The notes under the pieces were generated by a model that worked only from the letters and a program-made list of their open reading frames with translations, was not told where the DNA came from and made no database searches. Shown here in pieces: positions 1 through 9,935 of a stretch of 64,000 nt of DNA. Location: assembly GCF_003014535.1 (NCBI RefSeq), contig NZ_PYGD01000001.1, positions 1,717,508 to 1,781,507 on the forward strand, written 5' to 3'. The stretch comes from Taibaiella chishuiensis. Lineage in GTDB: Bacteria; Bacteroidota; Bacteroidia; Chitinophagales; Chitinophagaceae. A program made the position numbers and the translations under genes. Numbering within the stretch: the first letter of the stretch is position 1; each line of letters starts with the position of its first letter.

Positions 1-2
1 CC

Positions 3-1895
3 GGCAACGAACGTAAACGGGATACAGTTAAAGGCAACCAGTTGATCCTGGCGGCAGCCGAGCGTGGGCATATGCCGGCCATCGATGTTGTAGGCTTGAT
101 GCCCCAGTTTTTCGGTGCATCGGCAAAGCCGCTGCTGGAGCGCTGGAAGAAAGCGGAAGCCATCCAGGATGTTGATTATTCTGCCGATTATAATCCTAAG
201 CTTTCGGGGCTCGCAGCGAGCGCTTTTGACGGCGATGCCAGTGGCCAGTACCTGCTGGGGCTGAAATACCTGAATGGTATAGGCGTAGAAAAAAATTATA
301 AGCTCGCTGTTCAATGGTTCCAGCAGTCGGCCGCGCAGGGGTTTGCCGAAAGCTATTATGAATTGGGCAAAATGTATTATAACGGAACCGGTTTCCAGCA
401 GAGTTATGCCGATGCGTTGACCTGGTATGAGCTGGCTGCAGAAAAAGGCGTGGCTGATGCTATCAACAGTATCGGGGTTATGTATTACAGTGGGACCGGG
501 CTATCTATGGACAGGAAAAAAGCGGCTACCTATTATGAAAGAGCCGCCGCAGCTGGTAGTGTTCCCGGGCAATCCAACCTGGGCTATTACTATATCTACC
601 ATCTTGCACCCACGCAGCAGAACTATAAACGAGGCGTAGCGCTGACGATAAAAGCTGCCGAAGCAGGGTATCCCACTGCCCAGTGTAACCTGGGTATGCT
701 TTATGAAAATGGCACCGGCGTGCCGCAGGATAAAGCCAAAGCCGAAGCCTGGTACAGAAAAGCATGGGCACAGGATGAACTCAGGGCTTTGGGTATGTTG
801 ATCAAAATGTATTGGAGTCGTGATATCCGGCACCCGGAGGCCTGTACATTGCTGGTCAGCCTCTACGAAAAAAAGAAACACCTACCTACCCTGGTATGGC
901 TTTACGATGTGTGCAAGCGGAGAGATGTGTTATCGGGTGGGGAAGCGGCAAAATTGCTGGATAGTCTCATGACCGACCGGTATAAGCTGAGCATCCGCGA
1001 TAAAGTGGCGCTTATGGAGTTTTGGCGCCTGGGTATCGGTACGGCGCCGGATATCGACAAGGCCATAGCGCTGGGGCTGGAATTCGAAAAGGCAGGGAAG
1101 GATGTCGAATTAGAACAGGAGCTGGCAAGATTGTACGGCGCTCAACAGCCTGCAAATTATACGGAGGCCTTTAAATGGTGCTCGCTGGTGGCTGCCAGTC
1201 AGGGCGAAATCGCTGTTTTCGGTATGGGGGATTATTATGCGGACGACGATACACATATAAGCGATAACGACAGCCTGATTTACAGCTATTTTAAAGCAGA
1301 GGCGGAAAAGGGAAACATTAATGCCATGCGTTTCCTGGGCTATCATTACAAACTTGGCCGGGGCGTACCTGTCGATTTCGCCAGGTCCATCTATTGGTTT
1401 GAACAGGCTGCGGCTGCAAAAGATACGGCTTCGATGCAACTCTTGTGTCTTGCCTATAGCGGTAAGGGCATTATTAAACTTGCTGATGATGAGAAAATGC
1501 GCTACTGGCTGGAGCAACTGGCCGCAGCCGGGAATGTGAACAGCTTTGCTGAGTTGGGCGATTTTTATTTTAATCATAAAGCATATCCGGATGCCGCGCG
1601 TAAATGTGTTTATTGGTATGAAAAAGCCGCAGTGCTTGGTCATGGCGTCGCATTGAATAATTTGGGAGAGTGCTATTACCAGGGGTATGGGGTGCCTAAA
1701 AATTATGAAAAAGCCCGTCATTATTATGAGCAGGCTGTTGAAAACAACTGCATGTGGGGCAAAGTCAGTTTGTCTACCTTATACCTGAAAGGGCATGGCG
1801 TACCCAAAGATAAGAACAAGGCCAGGCAGCTTTGCCGGGAAGCCTGCGAGGCCAACGAGCCCGGCGCCTGTATCGAACTCGAAAAAATCAATTAA
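3..1895 (+). CDS. Sel1-like repeat protein, 5' end outside the window
   Basis: The protein is built almost wholly of Sel1-like repeats of about 36 residues, with the recurring pattern A-x2-G-x-A-x2-x-LG-x-MY-x2-G-x-G seen more than ten times. Such repeats form alpha/alpha solenoids that hold protein partners; no catalytic domain is visible. The frame is open to the left edge of the window (about 13 codons before the first possible start, a TTG at 42), so the true start probably lies upstream and the gene is partial here. No signal peptide can be judged for the same reason. The last ten codons (GACIELEKIN) and stop are copied twice immediately downstream. Function in the cell is unknown; scaffolding or signalling is the usual role of the family. 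Confidence 0.85.
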   Translation, partial: GNERKRDTVKGNQLILAAAERGHMPAIDVVGLMPQFFGASAKPLLERWKKAEAIQDVDYSADYNPKLSGLAASAFDGDASGQYLLGLKYLNGIGVEKNYKLAVQWFQQSAAQGFAESYYELGKMYYNGTGFQQSYADALTWYELAAEKGVADAINSIGVMYYSGTGLSMDRKKAATYYERAAAAGSVPGQSNLGYYYIYHLAPTQQNYKRGVALTIKAAEAGYPTAQCNLGMLYENGTGVPQDKAKAEAWYRKAWAQDELRALGMLIKMYWSRDIRHPEACTLLVSLYEKKKHLPTLVWLYDVCKRRDVLSGGEAAKLLDSLMTDRYKLSIRDKVALMEFWRLGIGTAPDIDKAIALGLEFEKAGKDVELEQELARLYGAQQPANYTEAFKWCSLVAASQGEIAVFGMGDYYADDDTHISDNDSLIYSYFKAEAEKGNINAMRFLGYHYKLGRGVPVDFARSIYWFEQAAAAKDTASMQLLCLAYSGKGIIKLADDEKMRYWLEQLAAAGNVNSFAELGDFYFNHKAYPDAARKCVYWYEKAAVLGHGVALNNLGECYYQGYGVPKNYEKARHYYEQAVENNCMWGKVSLSTLYLKGHGVPKDKNKARQLCREACEANEPGACIELEKIN

Positions 1896-2114
1896 TACCA
1901 AGGAGTACATGGAATAAAACGGGCGCCTGGCCTATTTTCATCGCGACGTACTGTAAGTGACCTTGCGCGTGGATGGCAGTTTACCTGGTCGGTAGGGTTA
2001 CGCATTTGATGTTATTTACTGCTGTTGTTGCCTGCCGCAGGGTCCCTTTGCAGGAGACCCTGCGGGGACATCTGAGTTCACCCTGTTTGCTTTTCAAAGT
2101 TCCTGCTTCTTTCT
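1864..2114 (+). repeat. Tandem repeat unit 1 (about 251 bp), overlaps the end of the Sel1 gene
   Basis: First of three head-to-tail units. It starts inside the last codons of the Sel1 gene and holds a strong hairpin at 2035-2065 (stem CCGCAGGGTC / GACCCTGCGG, 11-nt loop). No T-run follows the hairpin, so it is not a typical terminator. Confidence 0.85.
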
Positions 2115-2368
2115 GCGCCTGTATCGAACTCGAAAAAATCAATTAGTACCAAGGAATACATGGAATAAAAACGGGCGCCTGGCCGATTTTCGTCGCGATA
2201 CAGTAAGAGACGTTGCGCGTGGGTGGCAGTTTATCTGGCCGGTAGGGATGCGCATTTGATGCTATTTACTGCTGTTGTTGCCAGCCTGCCGCAGGGTCCC
2301 TTTGCAGGAGACCCTGCGGGAACATCTAAGTTCACCCTGTTTGCTTTTCAAAGTTCCTGCTTCTTTCG
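2115..2368 (+). repeat. Tandem repeat unit 2 (about 254 bp)
   Basis: Near copy of unit 1, including the final codons and stop of the Sel1 gene (now non-coding) and the same 10-bp-stem hairpin at 2289-2319. Small differences from unit 1 are scattered single bases and short indels. Confidence 0.85.
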
Positions 2369-2614
2369 GCGCCTGTATCGAACTAGAAAAATCAATTAAC
2401 ACCAAGGAATACATGGAATAAAACGGGCGCCTGGCCGGTTTCCGTCGCGACGGCACCTGTAAGGAAGCGTGGCGGCAGTTTACCTGGTCGGTAGGGCTAC
2501 ACATTTGATGTTATTTACTGCAGTTGTTGCCCGCCTGCCGCAGGGTCCCTTTGCAGGAAACCCTGCGGGAACATCTAAGTTCACCCCGTTTGCTTTTCAA
2601 AGTTCCTGCTTCTT
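2369..2614 (+). repeat. Tandem repeat unit 3 (about 246 bp)
   Basis: Third copy, slightly more diverged; the hairpin at 2538-2568 keeps a 9-bp stem. The unit ends near 'gttcctgcttctttt'. From 2615 to 2868 I see no gene and no further repeat. Confidence 0.8.
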
Positions 2615-2868
2615 TTATTCCTCTCTTTTTTATCTAAAGGCCGCGGCGCTGCAAGAAAAAATAAAATTTATGGGATCACATTCATTCGCAAGGACCTGGT
2701 AAGGTGGAAGATTTATCTATCCCGATGGCTAAAACACGCCCGATTTATTTCCCTTGAATAAATAAGATAGGAACACAGCTGCAGGTTCGACTTTTAATAC
2801 TCCCCGGAAATTGCGCTTGATCCTTACGCTCTCGTCGCTTCGTTTATCGGCCTGACCAGGACTTTACA

Positions 2869-2906
2869 AAAGAAAGACAGCAGCCGGAAGGCTGCTGTCT
2901 TTCTTT
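2869..2906. terminator. Strong hairpin terminator after the CHU_C gene
   Basis: Perfect 17-bp stem (AAAGAAAGACAGCAGCC) with a 4-nt GGAA loop. The A/T-rich stem ends give a short U-run in both directions. It sits 22 bp past the stop of the leftward CHU_C gene. Confidence 0.85.
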
Positions 2907-2928
2907 ATATTGTATTTTCTTGCAATCG

Positions 2929-4950
2929 TCATCGTAGTAGTGTGACCGTCCCCGATTTTCGGAATCGCTGTTGGGTATTGGCGCAGTTGGCATCGATCTC
3001 CCATACATATACACCGAGCGGGGCGTCTTTGCCATCCACCTTGCCATCCCAGCGGCCGGCCTTGTCTGTGGTGGTGAATACTTCTTTACCCCAACGGTCA
3101 AAGATTTTAAAGTAGTTGATCTTTACCAGCTGCAGGTTCCAGATGCCGAACCTGTTGGTGCTTTCGTTGCCTGAGCCTGGTGTAAAGGCGTTTGGCAGGT
3201 GGATATCGTCGCAGGGAACAGTAACCTGTACGGTGTCGATATCGCTGCAACCATCGGTATTCCGGACACGCAGGTAATAAGTAATGTCGTAAGGCGGCTG
3301 TGCCTCGCTTACCGGCAGGTTGGTCGGACGGGTAAAGCCGATTTCCGGGAACCACTCATAAGTGTATTGCGTACCGAGTGTAGTTCCGGGACCGCCCAGT
3401 ACGGTACGGGAACCATCGGATATGATCCGGTCCGGACCTGCATCGGCAACGATCTTGCTTACTTTTACTTCAATCGGGTTCTTAACGATACAATTCACAT
3501 CGTAGTACGCGGTTACATAGTAAGTGGTAGTAATGGTCGGATGTACATTTACGAACTGGCCGTAAAGAGTGTCGATATTATAATTCGGAGACCATTTAAA
3601 GCTATCGGCTGAGAAGGACAGGACGCTGAGCCTTGTCGTGTCGCCCTGGCAAAGCAGTAAGTCGTTGGTCAGGGTGATGGGCGGATGATCGTATACCACG
3701 ATCTGTTCGCAATCGGTAGTAACGTTGGGCAAGCCTTCGTTGATCGTCAGGAATATGGTGTATACACCCGGCTCCATCAGTTTGAAGGTTGGGGGCAGGC
3801 GTTGTCCTGAAGAAGGGATAGAAGCATCGGTACAAGGGTTGAAAAAGACCCTGCTTATCGAGTTGTCGCCGTTTACAGAAAGCATGTATACCGAACCGCT
3901 GTCGCGTGCAATACCGGACAGTGCCCTGGCTTGTGTAAAGCCCGAGGTATTGCCATGGTTGGTTACTGCAGGCGGGTTGGCGATAGACTGTGCATCCCAC
4001 TTCAGGGTGATGATGCTGCTGGTACCATAGTTCAGTACATAACCGTAGTAAGCGTCGCAATCGCGGGTAATGGCAATACCTACCGGCGCTACCACACGGC
4101 TGGCGAGGTCGCCCAGGTTATCTACATAAGGCGTATTGGACAGGGCGTTACCGAAAGTAATGTGGTTGACGGTGCTGGCGGTGCGGTTGGTAATAAACAG
4201 GTGCCAGTTATTCAATTCTACAATGCCTGTAATACCGGATACACCAGAGAAGTGACCATCGATATTACCCATATTGCTTACGGTTGGTACATTGCTCAGC
4301 GCATTGCCGAAGCTTAACCGCAGCATTTCATCGGATTTGGTAAAGGAGAAACCATACCATCCGTTCTGATCCTTGGCCAGGAACAGGTGTTTAGGGCCAT
4401 TGAGCGCACCGCCCATATTACCGAGGTTCACTTCGGTAGGCATTGCTTTCAGTCCGTTTGTGAAGGTATAGTGCATCAGGCGGGAGTTGGCGCTATCGGT
4501 ACCTGCTACGATGAACAGGTTCCATTTGCCGCCGTCCTGGGCGGCATAGATGCCACGCGGGTTATTTAAAGTAGAGCCTATCTGGGTCACCTGCGAAGGC
4601 GCGCCTTCGTACCCGTTCAGGAAACGCATACGTACCACACCGCCATTGGTGTTGATATGAAAAGAATAGGTTACCCCTTCGTCTTCCGCCAATACGATGC
4701 CATTAGTCGCATTCATCGATTGCTGGGCCCCCATGTTATTGCCGTTGGGCAATCCGCCGAGGTTGGGCGGACAGAATGTCCAGTTGTAATTTGCTGCGCC
4801 TTCAATAATGTCGAACGGGGCGATCTCATGCCCGGTACATACCGTATCCGGAAGCTTGAACAGGTTCGGATCAGTCTGGGCAAGCACTTTACCTTGGGGA
4901 ACAATCAAAAGCAGTAATAACGAAGCAAGTAATAGTAATCTTTTGCTCAT
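2929..4950 (-). CDS. Secreted propeller-like protein with gliding-motility C-terminal (CHU_C) domain
   Basis: 673 residues. A signal peptide is clear at 1-25 (leucine-rich core, cut after VLAQ). Residues about 95-380 contain repeated blades with motifs such as 'FGNALSNVPTVSNMGN' and 'FGNALSNTPYVDNLGD', suggesting a six-bladed beta-propeller or NHL-like fold. Next comes an Ig/PKD-like stretch (about 385-580), and the last ~90 residues form the CHU_C domain ('NYFKIFDRWGKEVF', 'WDGK', 'PLGVYVWEI') used as a T9SS export signal in Bacteroidota. The protein is therefore predicted to be exported to the cell surface or medium. Partner or ligand is not evident. It stands alone, ending at a strong terminator. 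Confidence 0.85.
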   Translation of the reverse strand: MSKRLLLLASLLLLLIVPQGKVLAQTDPNLFKLPDTVCTGHEIAPFDIIEGAANYNWTFCPPNLGGLPNGNNMGAQQSMNATNGIVLAEDEGVTYSFHINTNGGVVRMRFLNGYEGAPSQVTQIGSTLNNPRGIYAAQDGGKWNLFIVAGTDSANSRLMHYTFTNGLKAMPTEVNLGNMGGALNGPKHLFLAKDQNGWYGFSFTKSDEMLRLSFGNALSNVPTVSNMGNIDGHFSGVSGITGIVELNNWHLFITNRTASTVNHITFGNALSNTPYVDNLGDLASRVVAPVGIAITRDCDAYYGYVLNYGTSSIITLKWDAQSIANPPAVTNHGNTSGFTQARALSGIARDSGSVYMLSVNGDNSISRVFFNPCTDASIPSSGQRLPPTFKLMEPGVYTIFLTINEGLPNVTTDCEQIVVYDHPPITLTNDLLLCQGDTTRLSVLSFSADSFKWSPNYNIDTLYGQFVNVHPTITTTYYVTAYYDVNCIVKNPIEVKVSKIVADAGPDRIISDGSRTVLGGPGTTLGTQYTYEWFPEIGFTRPTNLPVSEAQPPYDITYYLRVRNTDGCSDIDTVQVTVPCDDIHLPNAFTPGSGNESTNRFGIWNLQLVKINYFKIFDRWGKEVFTTTDKAGRWDGKVDGKDAPLGVYVWEIDANCANTQQRFRKSGTVTLLR

Positions 4951-5098
4951 ACTTGAATTTATGAAATCGTATTGTTTATTTATGGGGCACTGTCACTTTG
5001 CCGGAAGCAGCGTTTCCCGAAAAGTTTGGCTAATGTAATATTTTATTGGAAAAATCTGCAAACAATTATTATTTTTATTTCCAAATTCAAAGAGAAAC

Positions 5099-7258
5099 AT
5101 GCCGAAACGTACTTACCGAAAAGTAATATTAATGACTACCCTTGCAGGCTGCACAGCGCTGAGCGGATTTGCCCGCGAAGGCATGTGGCAACCTTCCAAG
5201 CTTAAAAGACAGGAAAGTGATATGCAGAAGTTGGGGCTTAAAATCCCCGTAGAAGATTTATACAACGACCAGGGAACAGGACTCAATAATGCAGTGGTCC
5301 TGTTCGGCCAGGGTTGTACCGGCGAAATGGTTTCTGCTAAAGGATTACTGTTTACCAATCACCACTGTGCCTACAGCCATGCGCAGGCACTGAGCACCCC
5401 GCAGAAAAACTATCTCGTAGACGGGTTCTGGGCACGCAACCAGCAGGAAGAGCTGCCTTGCCCGGGGCTTAAGGTAACCTTCGTACGCCGTACGGAAGAT
5501 GTGACGGAGCACGTGCTCGAGCACATTACCGATTCCATGCCCGAGGCATTGCGCAATAAAAAGATAAGCGAACGCATCGCCAGTCTGCAGACGGCGTATA
5601 AAAAATTACAGGGACTCGACGCAGAGATAAAACCTTACTACAATGGCAACCAGTATTGGGTAACGCTCAGCGAAACCTTCTCCGATGTACGCCTGGTGGG
5701 CTTCCCACCCAACGGCATCGGTAAGTTCGGCGCAGATACCGATAACTGGATGTGGCCCCGCAATACCGGCGACTTCGCCGTGTTCCGCATCTATGCCAGC
5801 GCCAACAATAAACCTGCCGATTACAGTACTGCCAACGTACCTTATAAACCCCAAAAATTCTTCCCGATCAATACCGCCGGGTACAGCGAAGGCGACTTTT
5901 CCATGGTATATGGCTTTCCTTATCAAACGCAGGAATACCTGAGCTCTTACCAGGTTAACCAGGTACAGTATATCTCAGACCCCATCCGTATCGAAGCCCG
6001 GGATAAAAGGCTGAATGCATGGGATAAGGAAATGCGCGCCAGGCCCGACGTATTCCTGAAGTATGCCGCCAAACAATCGCAGCTCAGCAACGGTTTCAAA
6101 AAATGGAAAGGCGAAGTGCTGGGCCTCGAAACCAATGATGTGATCGCGAAAAAACAAAGTTATGAAAAGAGCTTCCAGGAAGCTGCCGGGATGAGTGCCG
6201 ATTCAAGCGATAAATTATTGCTGACCCGTATCCAGGCCACGGTTTTGGGTAGCGACAATGCCCTGATCGCATCCGAGTACACCCGCGAAACCGTATTGGG
6301 CGTTGAAGCCATAGCCCAGGCCGCTCAATTAAATAAGGTGCTGGCATTGTACCGTTCCGGGCCTGTTACCGCAGCGGTGCAGGACAGCCTGTCGAAAATA
6401 AGGACCGCGCTCGAAACTTTTTATAAAGACTACGATGCGGCTACCGACCAGAAAGTATTTGATGTGCTGATGCCTTTGTATATGCAGCAGGGCGAGCAGG
6501 TAGTGGCGCCGCAGATGAAGTCGCTGATGACAAACTCGGGTAATAACTATGCTTCCTGGTCGAAGAATATTTATAACCATGCCTATACCGCCAGCCCGGA
6601 GCTTGTGTTCCAGCTGCTGGACCGTGCCAGCCGTGCCGATACCACGGCGATCAAAGCGGATCCGGCCTTCCAGGTTTATCATGCGGTAACGGCCTTCCAG
6701 AACGAGAAAATAACACCGGTACTGAAAAAGTACACGGAGCGTATTGCCCCGCTCAACCGGTTATATATGAAACGCCAGATGGAATACCTGAACAGTGGAA
6801 AGGCCTTTTATCCCGATGCCAACCAGACCCTGAGGCTTACCTATGGCAAGGTGCAGGGTATTAAACTGGAAAACAGCGACCGCTTCCAGACCACGCTCGA
6901 CGACCTGATACCAAGACATAACCCCGCGGTGGAAGAGTTTAATATTCCCCAGGGATTGCGTAACCTTTACCAGGCCCGGAACTACGGCCGCTGGGCGGTA
7001 AATGGTACCGTACCGGTCAATTTTACAGGCAGCAACCATACGAGCGGCGGCAACTCCGGCAGCCCGGTACTGAATGCTAAAGGACAACTGATCGGTATCA
7101 ATTTCGACCGGATCTGGCAGGGTACCATGAGCGATATCTATTACGATCCGTCGCTGTGCCGCAATGTGGCCGTCGATATCCGGTATGTACTCTTCATTAT
7201 CGAGAAATTCGGAAATGCAGGCTGGTTGTTAAACGAAATGAAATTGACTGCCAAGTGA
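5099..7258 (+). CDS. S46 family dipeptidyl-peptidase, DPP11-like
   Basis: 719 residues, the usual length of the family. Signal peptide at about 1-25. The chymotrypsin-like catalytic triad reads as His89 (in TNHHC), Asp225 (in NTGDF) and Ser653 (in GGNSGSP). The family cuts dipeptides from the N-terminus of oligopeptides in the periplasm. The residue 18 positions after the catalytic Ser sets P1 preference: Gly in DPP7 (hydrophobic), Arg in DPP11 (Asp/Glu). Here it is Arg671 (in INFDRIW), so DPP11-type acidic specificity is inferred. Monocistronic, ended by the terminator at 7299-7329. A later ATG at 5132 would shorten the signal peptide and is less likely. Confidence 0.93.
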   Translation: MPKRTYRKVILMTTLAGCTALSGFAREGMWQPSKLKRQESDMQKLGLKIPVEDLYNDQGTGLNNAVVLFGQGCTGEMVSAKGLLFTNHHCAYSHAQALSTPQKNYLVDGFWARNQQEELPCPGLKVTFVRRTEDVTEHVLEHITDSMPEALRNKKISERIASLQTAYKKLQGLDAEIKPYYNGNQYWVTLSETFSDVRLVGFPPNGIGKFGADTDNWMWPRNTGDFAVFRIYASANNKPADYSTANVPYKPQKFFPINTAGYSEGDFSMVYGFPYQTQEYLSSYQVNQVQYISDPIRIEARDKRLNAWDKEMRARPDVFLKYAAKQSQLSNGFKKWKGEVLGLETNDVIAKKQSYEKSFQEAAGMSADSSDKLLLTRIQATVLGSDNALIASEYTRETVLGVEAIAQAAQLNKVLALYRSGPVTAAVQDSLSKIRTALETFYKDYDAATDQKVFDVLMPLYMQQGEQVVAPQMKSLMTNSGNNYASWSKNIYNHAYTASPELVFQLLDRASRADTTAIKADPAFQVYHAVTAFQNEKITPVLKKYTERIAPLNRLYMKRQMEYLNSGKAFYPDANQTLRLTYGKVQGIKLENSDRFQTTLDDLIPRHNPAVEEFNIPQGLRNLYQARNYGRWAVNGTVPVNFTGSNHTSGGNSGSPVLNAKGQLIGINFDRIWQGTMSDIYYDPSLCRNVAVDIRYVLFIIEKFGNAGWLLNEMKLTAK

Positions 7259-7298
7259 TTATTTCCAGGTAAAACTTTACGACATTTGCACGGTTACC

Positions 7299-7329
7299 AG
7301 GGGCCGTTCTGCTCCGCAGAACGGCCCCT
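7299..7329 (+). terminator. Terminator of the S46 peptidase gene
   Basis: 14-bp perfect stem (AGGGGCCGTTCTGC) with a TCC loop, then TTATAATT. It separates the peptidase gene from kdsB. Confidence 0.8.
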
Positions 7330-7370
7330 TTATAATTCCTATTCCCCGATCGCTAAAAATTGTCTTATCC

Positions 7371-8108
7371 TTGAAAAAGATTGCTCTTATTCCCGCCCGC
7401 TACGCAGCTACCCGCTTCCCCGGAAAACTGATGCAGCGGCTCGGAGATAAAACCGTTATCCTGCATACCTACGAATCGACCCTGCACACCGGTTTGTTTG
7501 ACGAAGTAGCCGTAGTGTGCGACAGCGAGATCATTTATAACGAAATAACCGGTAATGGCGGAAAGGCGATCATGAGTCTCAAAGAACATGAATGCGGCAC
7601 CGACCGGATCGCGGAAGCCGTGCTGGGCCTGCCCGACGCCGACATCGTCGTGAATGTACAGGGCGACGAGCCCTTTACCCGTAAGGAGCCGCTCGAAAAA
7701 CTGCTCCGGGTATTTGAAGGCGAGGCCGGGGCTTCGGTACAGGTGGCTTCGCTTATGCAGGAGTTGCATGATCCCGAACTGGTGGCCGATCCGAATTATG
7801 TGAAAGTGGCTGTGGACAAGCAGTTCAACGCCTTATTCTTTTCCCGTTCCGTAATTCCTTACCTGCGCGACCAGAACGTACAACCCGTTTATTACGAACA
7901 TATCGGGATTTACGCCTTCCGGAGGCAAACCCTGCTCGACTTTACCCAAATGCCGGTAAGCCCGCTCGAAGCCGCCGAAAAAATAGAATGCCTGCGTTAT
8001 CTCGAAAACGGCATCCGTATGAAAATGGTGCCGACCAGTTATATGGGTGTAGAGATCGATACGCCCGAAGATCTCGTAAAAGCAGAACGTTATATGCAGG
8101 GGCAATAA
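7371..8108 (+). CDS. kdsB: 3-deoxy-manno-octulosonate cytidylyltransferase (CMP-KDO synthetase)
   Basis: 245 residues, full length. It activates KDO (or 8-amino-KDO) with CTP for lipid A core assembly in the cytoplasm. The N-terminal nucleotide-binding signature '[18 protein letters not shown]', 'GTDRIAEA' and '[10 protein letters not shown]' are characteristic. Translation appears to start at a TTG (7371); no ATG lies in a suitable place. The next gene, 49 bp downstream, looks like KdnB, which oxidises KDO at C8 on the route to 8-amino-KDO, so the sugar nucleotide substrate may be the amino form. Confidence 0.92.
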   Translation: MKKIALIPARYAATRFPGKLMQRLGDKTVILHTYESTLHTGLFDEVAVVCDSEIIYNEITGNGGKAIMSLKEHECGTDRIAEAVLGLPDADIVVNVQGDEPFTRKEPLEKLLRVFEGEAGASVQVASLMQELHDPELVADPNYVKVAVDKQFNALFFSRSVIPYLRDQNVQPVYYEHIGIYAFRRQTLLDFTQMPVSPLEAAEKIECLRYLENGIRMKMVPTSYMGVEIDTPEDLVKAERYMQGQ

Positions 8109-8157
8109 CACCGGCAACGAGATTCTAAAAACATTAATTTATTTAATAAAGCATAGC

Positions 8158-9234
8158 ATGAGTTTCAGAAATTTTAAAATGGTGGATTACGTCGTGTACG
8201 GACGTGGCGCCTTCAATCAACTCGATGAAATACTGGCCCCCAGGCGCAAAGGCGAGGCCCCGATGATCTTTTTTGTAGACCAGTACTTCGAACATAATAG
8301 TACCTTCCTGGCCCGTGTACCCCTGCGGGGAAAAGATAAAGTGGTGATTATCGATGTTACCCACGAGCCCAAAACAACTTATGTAGACCAGCTGCGCGAC
8401 GAGCTGACAGCCGAATTCGGCACAGTAAGCGGTATTATCGGTATCGGTGGCGGCAGCGTGATGGATATGGCCAAGGCCGTATCGCTGATGATGACCAACC
8501 CGGGTTCTTCGGCCGACTACCAGGGCTGGGATCTGGTTAAACAAGCCGGCGTATACAAAGCCGGTATACCCACCATTTCGGGAACCGGCGCAGAGGTAAG
8601 CCGTACCACCGTCTTGACCGGGCCTGTACGCAAACTGGGTATGAACTCCGATTTTACCCCTTTCGACCAGATCGTGCTCGATCCCGAACTGATCAGTACC
8701 GTGCCCGCGCAGCAACGCTTCTATACCGCTATGGATTGTTTTATCCACTGTGTGGAATCGCTTACCGGCACCTACCTCAATACCTTTAGCCAGTCGTATG
8801 GCGAAAAAGCCCAGGACCTCTGCGAGGAGATCTTCCTGCACCAGTCGGCCTGGAGCCCCGAGTCGGACGAAAAACTGATGATGGCTTCCTATGCCGGTGG
8901 TATGAGTATCGCCTACTCGCAGGTAGGGGTAGCCCATGCGGTGAGTTATGGCCTGTCGTACCTGCTGGGTACCAAACATGGTATCGGTAACTGTATCGTA
9001 TTCGATAAGCTCGAGGAATTTTATCCCGAAGGTGTGGTCAAGTTTAAGAAAATGGTCGACCTGCACCGGATCGAAATTCCCCAGGGCATCACCAAAGGCC
9101 TGAGCGATGCGGATTTCGAAAAAATGATGGACGTGTCTATGGGACTGGCCCCGCTCTGGGAAAATGCATTGGGTAAAAACTGGCAGGAACAGATGACCCG
9201 TGAGCGTTTGCGGGCTTTATATGAAAGACTGTAA
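8158..9234 (+). CDS. Iron-containing alcohol dehydrogenase, KdnB-like (KDO 8-oxidase)
   Basis: 358 residues. Group III metal-dependent alcohol dehydrogenase: the NAD-binding GGGS motif lies at 97-100 and the metal ligands are visible as Asp193 and His197 (MDCFIH), His260 (GVAHAVSYG) and His274 (KHGIG). The N-terminus (SFRNFKMVDYVVYGRGAF) resembles KdnB of Shewanella, which oxidises the C8 alcohol of KDO before transamination by KdnA. The position directly after kdsB supports this role. No kdnA-type aminotransferase is present in the window, so the second step must be encoded elsewhere if the pathway operates. The alternative is a generic Fe-ADH of unknown substrate. Confidence 0.75.
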   Translation: MSFRNFKMVDYVVYGRGAFNQLDEILAPRRKGEAPMIFFVDQYFEHNSTFLARVPLRGKDKVVIIDVTHEPKTTYVDQLRDELTAEFGTVSGIIGIGGGSVMDMAKAVSLMMTNPGSSADYQGWDLVKQAGVYKAGIPTISGTGAEVSRTTVLTGPVRKLGMNSDFTPFDQIVLDPELISTVPAQQRFYTAMDCFIHCVESLTGTYLNTFSQSYGEKAQDLCEEIFLHQSAWSPESDEKLMMASYAGGMSIAYSQVGVAHAVSYGLSYLLGTKHGIGNCIVFDKLEEFYPEGVVKFKKMVDLHRIEIPQGITKGLSDADFEKMMDVSMGLAPLWENALGKNWQEQMTRERLRALYERL

Positions 9235-9259
9235 TCCTTTTCCGGGAAAAGTAATAACG

Positions 9260-9288
9260 CCGGGTCCGCAGGGACCCGGTTTTTTTTG
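9260..9288 (+). terminator. Terminator after the KdnB-like gene
   Basis: 8-bp stem CCGGGTCC / GGACCCGG with a 4-nt loop (9260-9279), then eight T residues. It lies between two convergent genes. Confidence 0.85.
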
Positions 9289-9738
9289 TTAAAACACGGC
9301 TTCTATAATGTATTCGGTATTCCGGAAGCGGAAAGTGTCGCCGCTGTTTTTGCCCATCAGTACCAGGCCTAGCGGTGCTGCGGGCGACAGGGCAAATACC
9401 TGGACCCCGTCTACCACCAGCTTGCCCAGGGCTACGCCCGGAAATAAGTAGCCCTGCGACGTTAATACCAGGCTGCCGGCAATAATAGCGCCGGTATAGG
9501 CGTTAATGTCGATATGGGCCAGCGCTGCCTGTTGTTCCGATAGGGTAGCGAGCTGCCGGCCCAGGTTTTCCTGTTCGATATGGATCATGGCGCGGCCGGT
9601 TTCGTACTTATCACCGGCGGTACTTTTGGTTTCCGATTGCAGGCCGGTGCTTAGCTCTTCCATCGCCGCCCTCAGGGTCCCGATCCGGGATGCTACCCAA
9701 TTAATATAGCCTTCATATACCTTTTGCCGGAAGTTCAT
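9289..9738 (-). CDS. GreA/GreB-like transcript cleavage factor family protein
   Basis: 149 residues. The C-terminal half carries the FKBP-like GreA/GreB fold, with 'SPAAPLGLVLMGKNSGDTF' matching the SPLG-x-ALLG-x-x-GD hallmark of the family. The N-terminal ~75 residues are predicted helical, possibly the coiled coil that enters the RNA polymerase secondary channel. They lack an obvious DxxE/DE tip motif, so cleavage activity is uncertain. Bacteroidota carry several such paralogues, often misnamed 3-oxoacyl-ACP synthase. Leftward, single gene, convergent with the dehydrogenase gene. Confidence 0.75.
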   Translation of the reverse strand: MNFRQKVYEGYINWVASRIGTLRAAMEELSTGLQSETKSTAGDKYETGRAMIHIEQENLGRQLATLSEQQAALAHIDINAYTGAIIAGSLVLTSQGYLFPGVALGKLVVDGVQVFALSPAAPLGLVLMGKNSGDTFRFRNTEYIIEAVF

Positions 9739-9935
9739 GAGTTTGAATTAGTGGTTAATAACAATTTATTTGTTAACAGTAATTAACATTGTGAGGGGTT
9801 GAAAATTTGCCAATTTTTACCTTAAAATTCGATAACTTTACTACCTCCTGTTTCGGGGCTGCCTTTCTATTGTGTAGGGTAGCTTTGGTTTTCCGGGAGG
9901 AAATTATCTCCAATATTCTAAACTAAATCAAAAAA

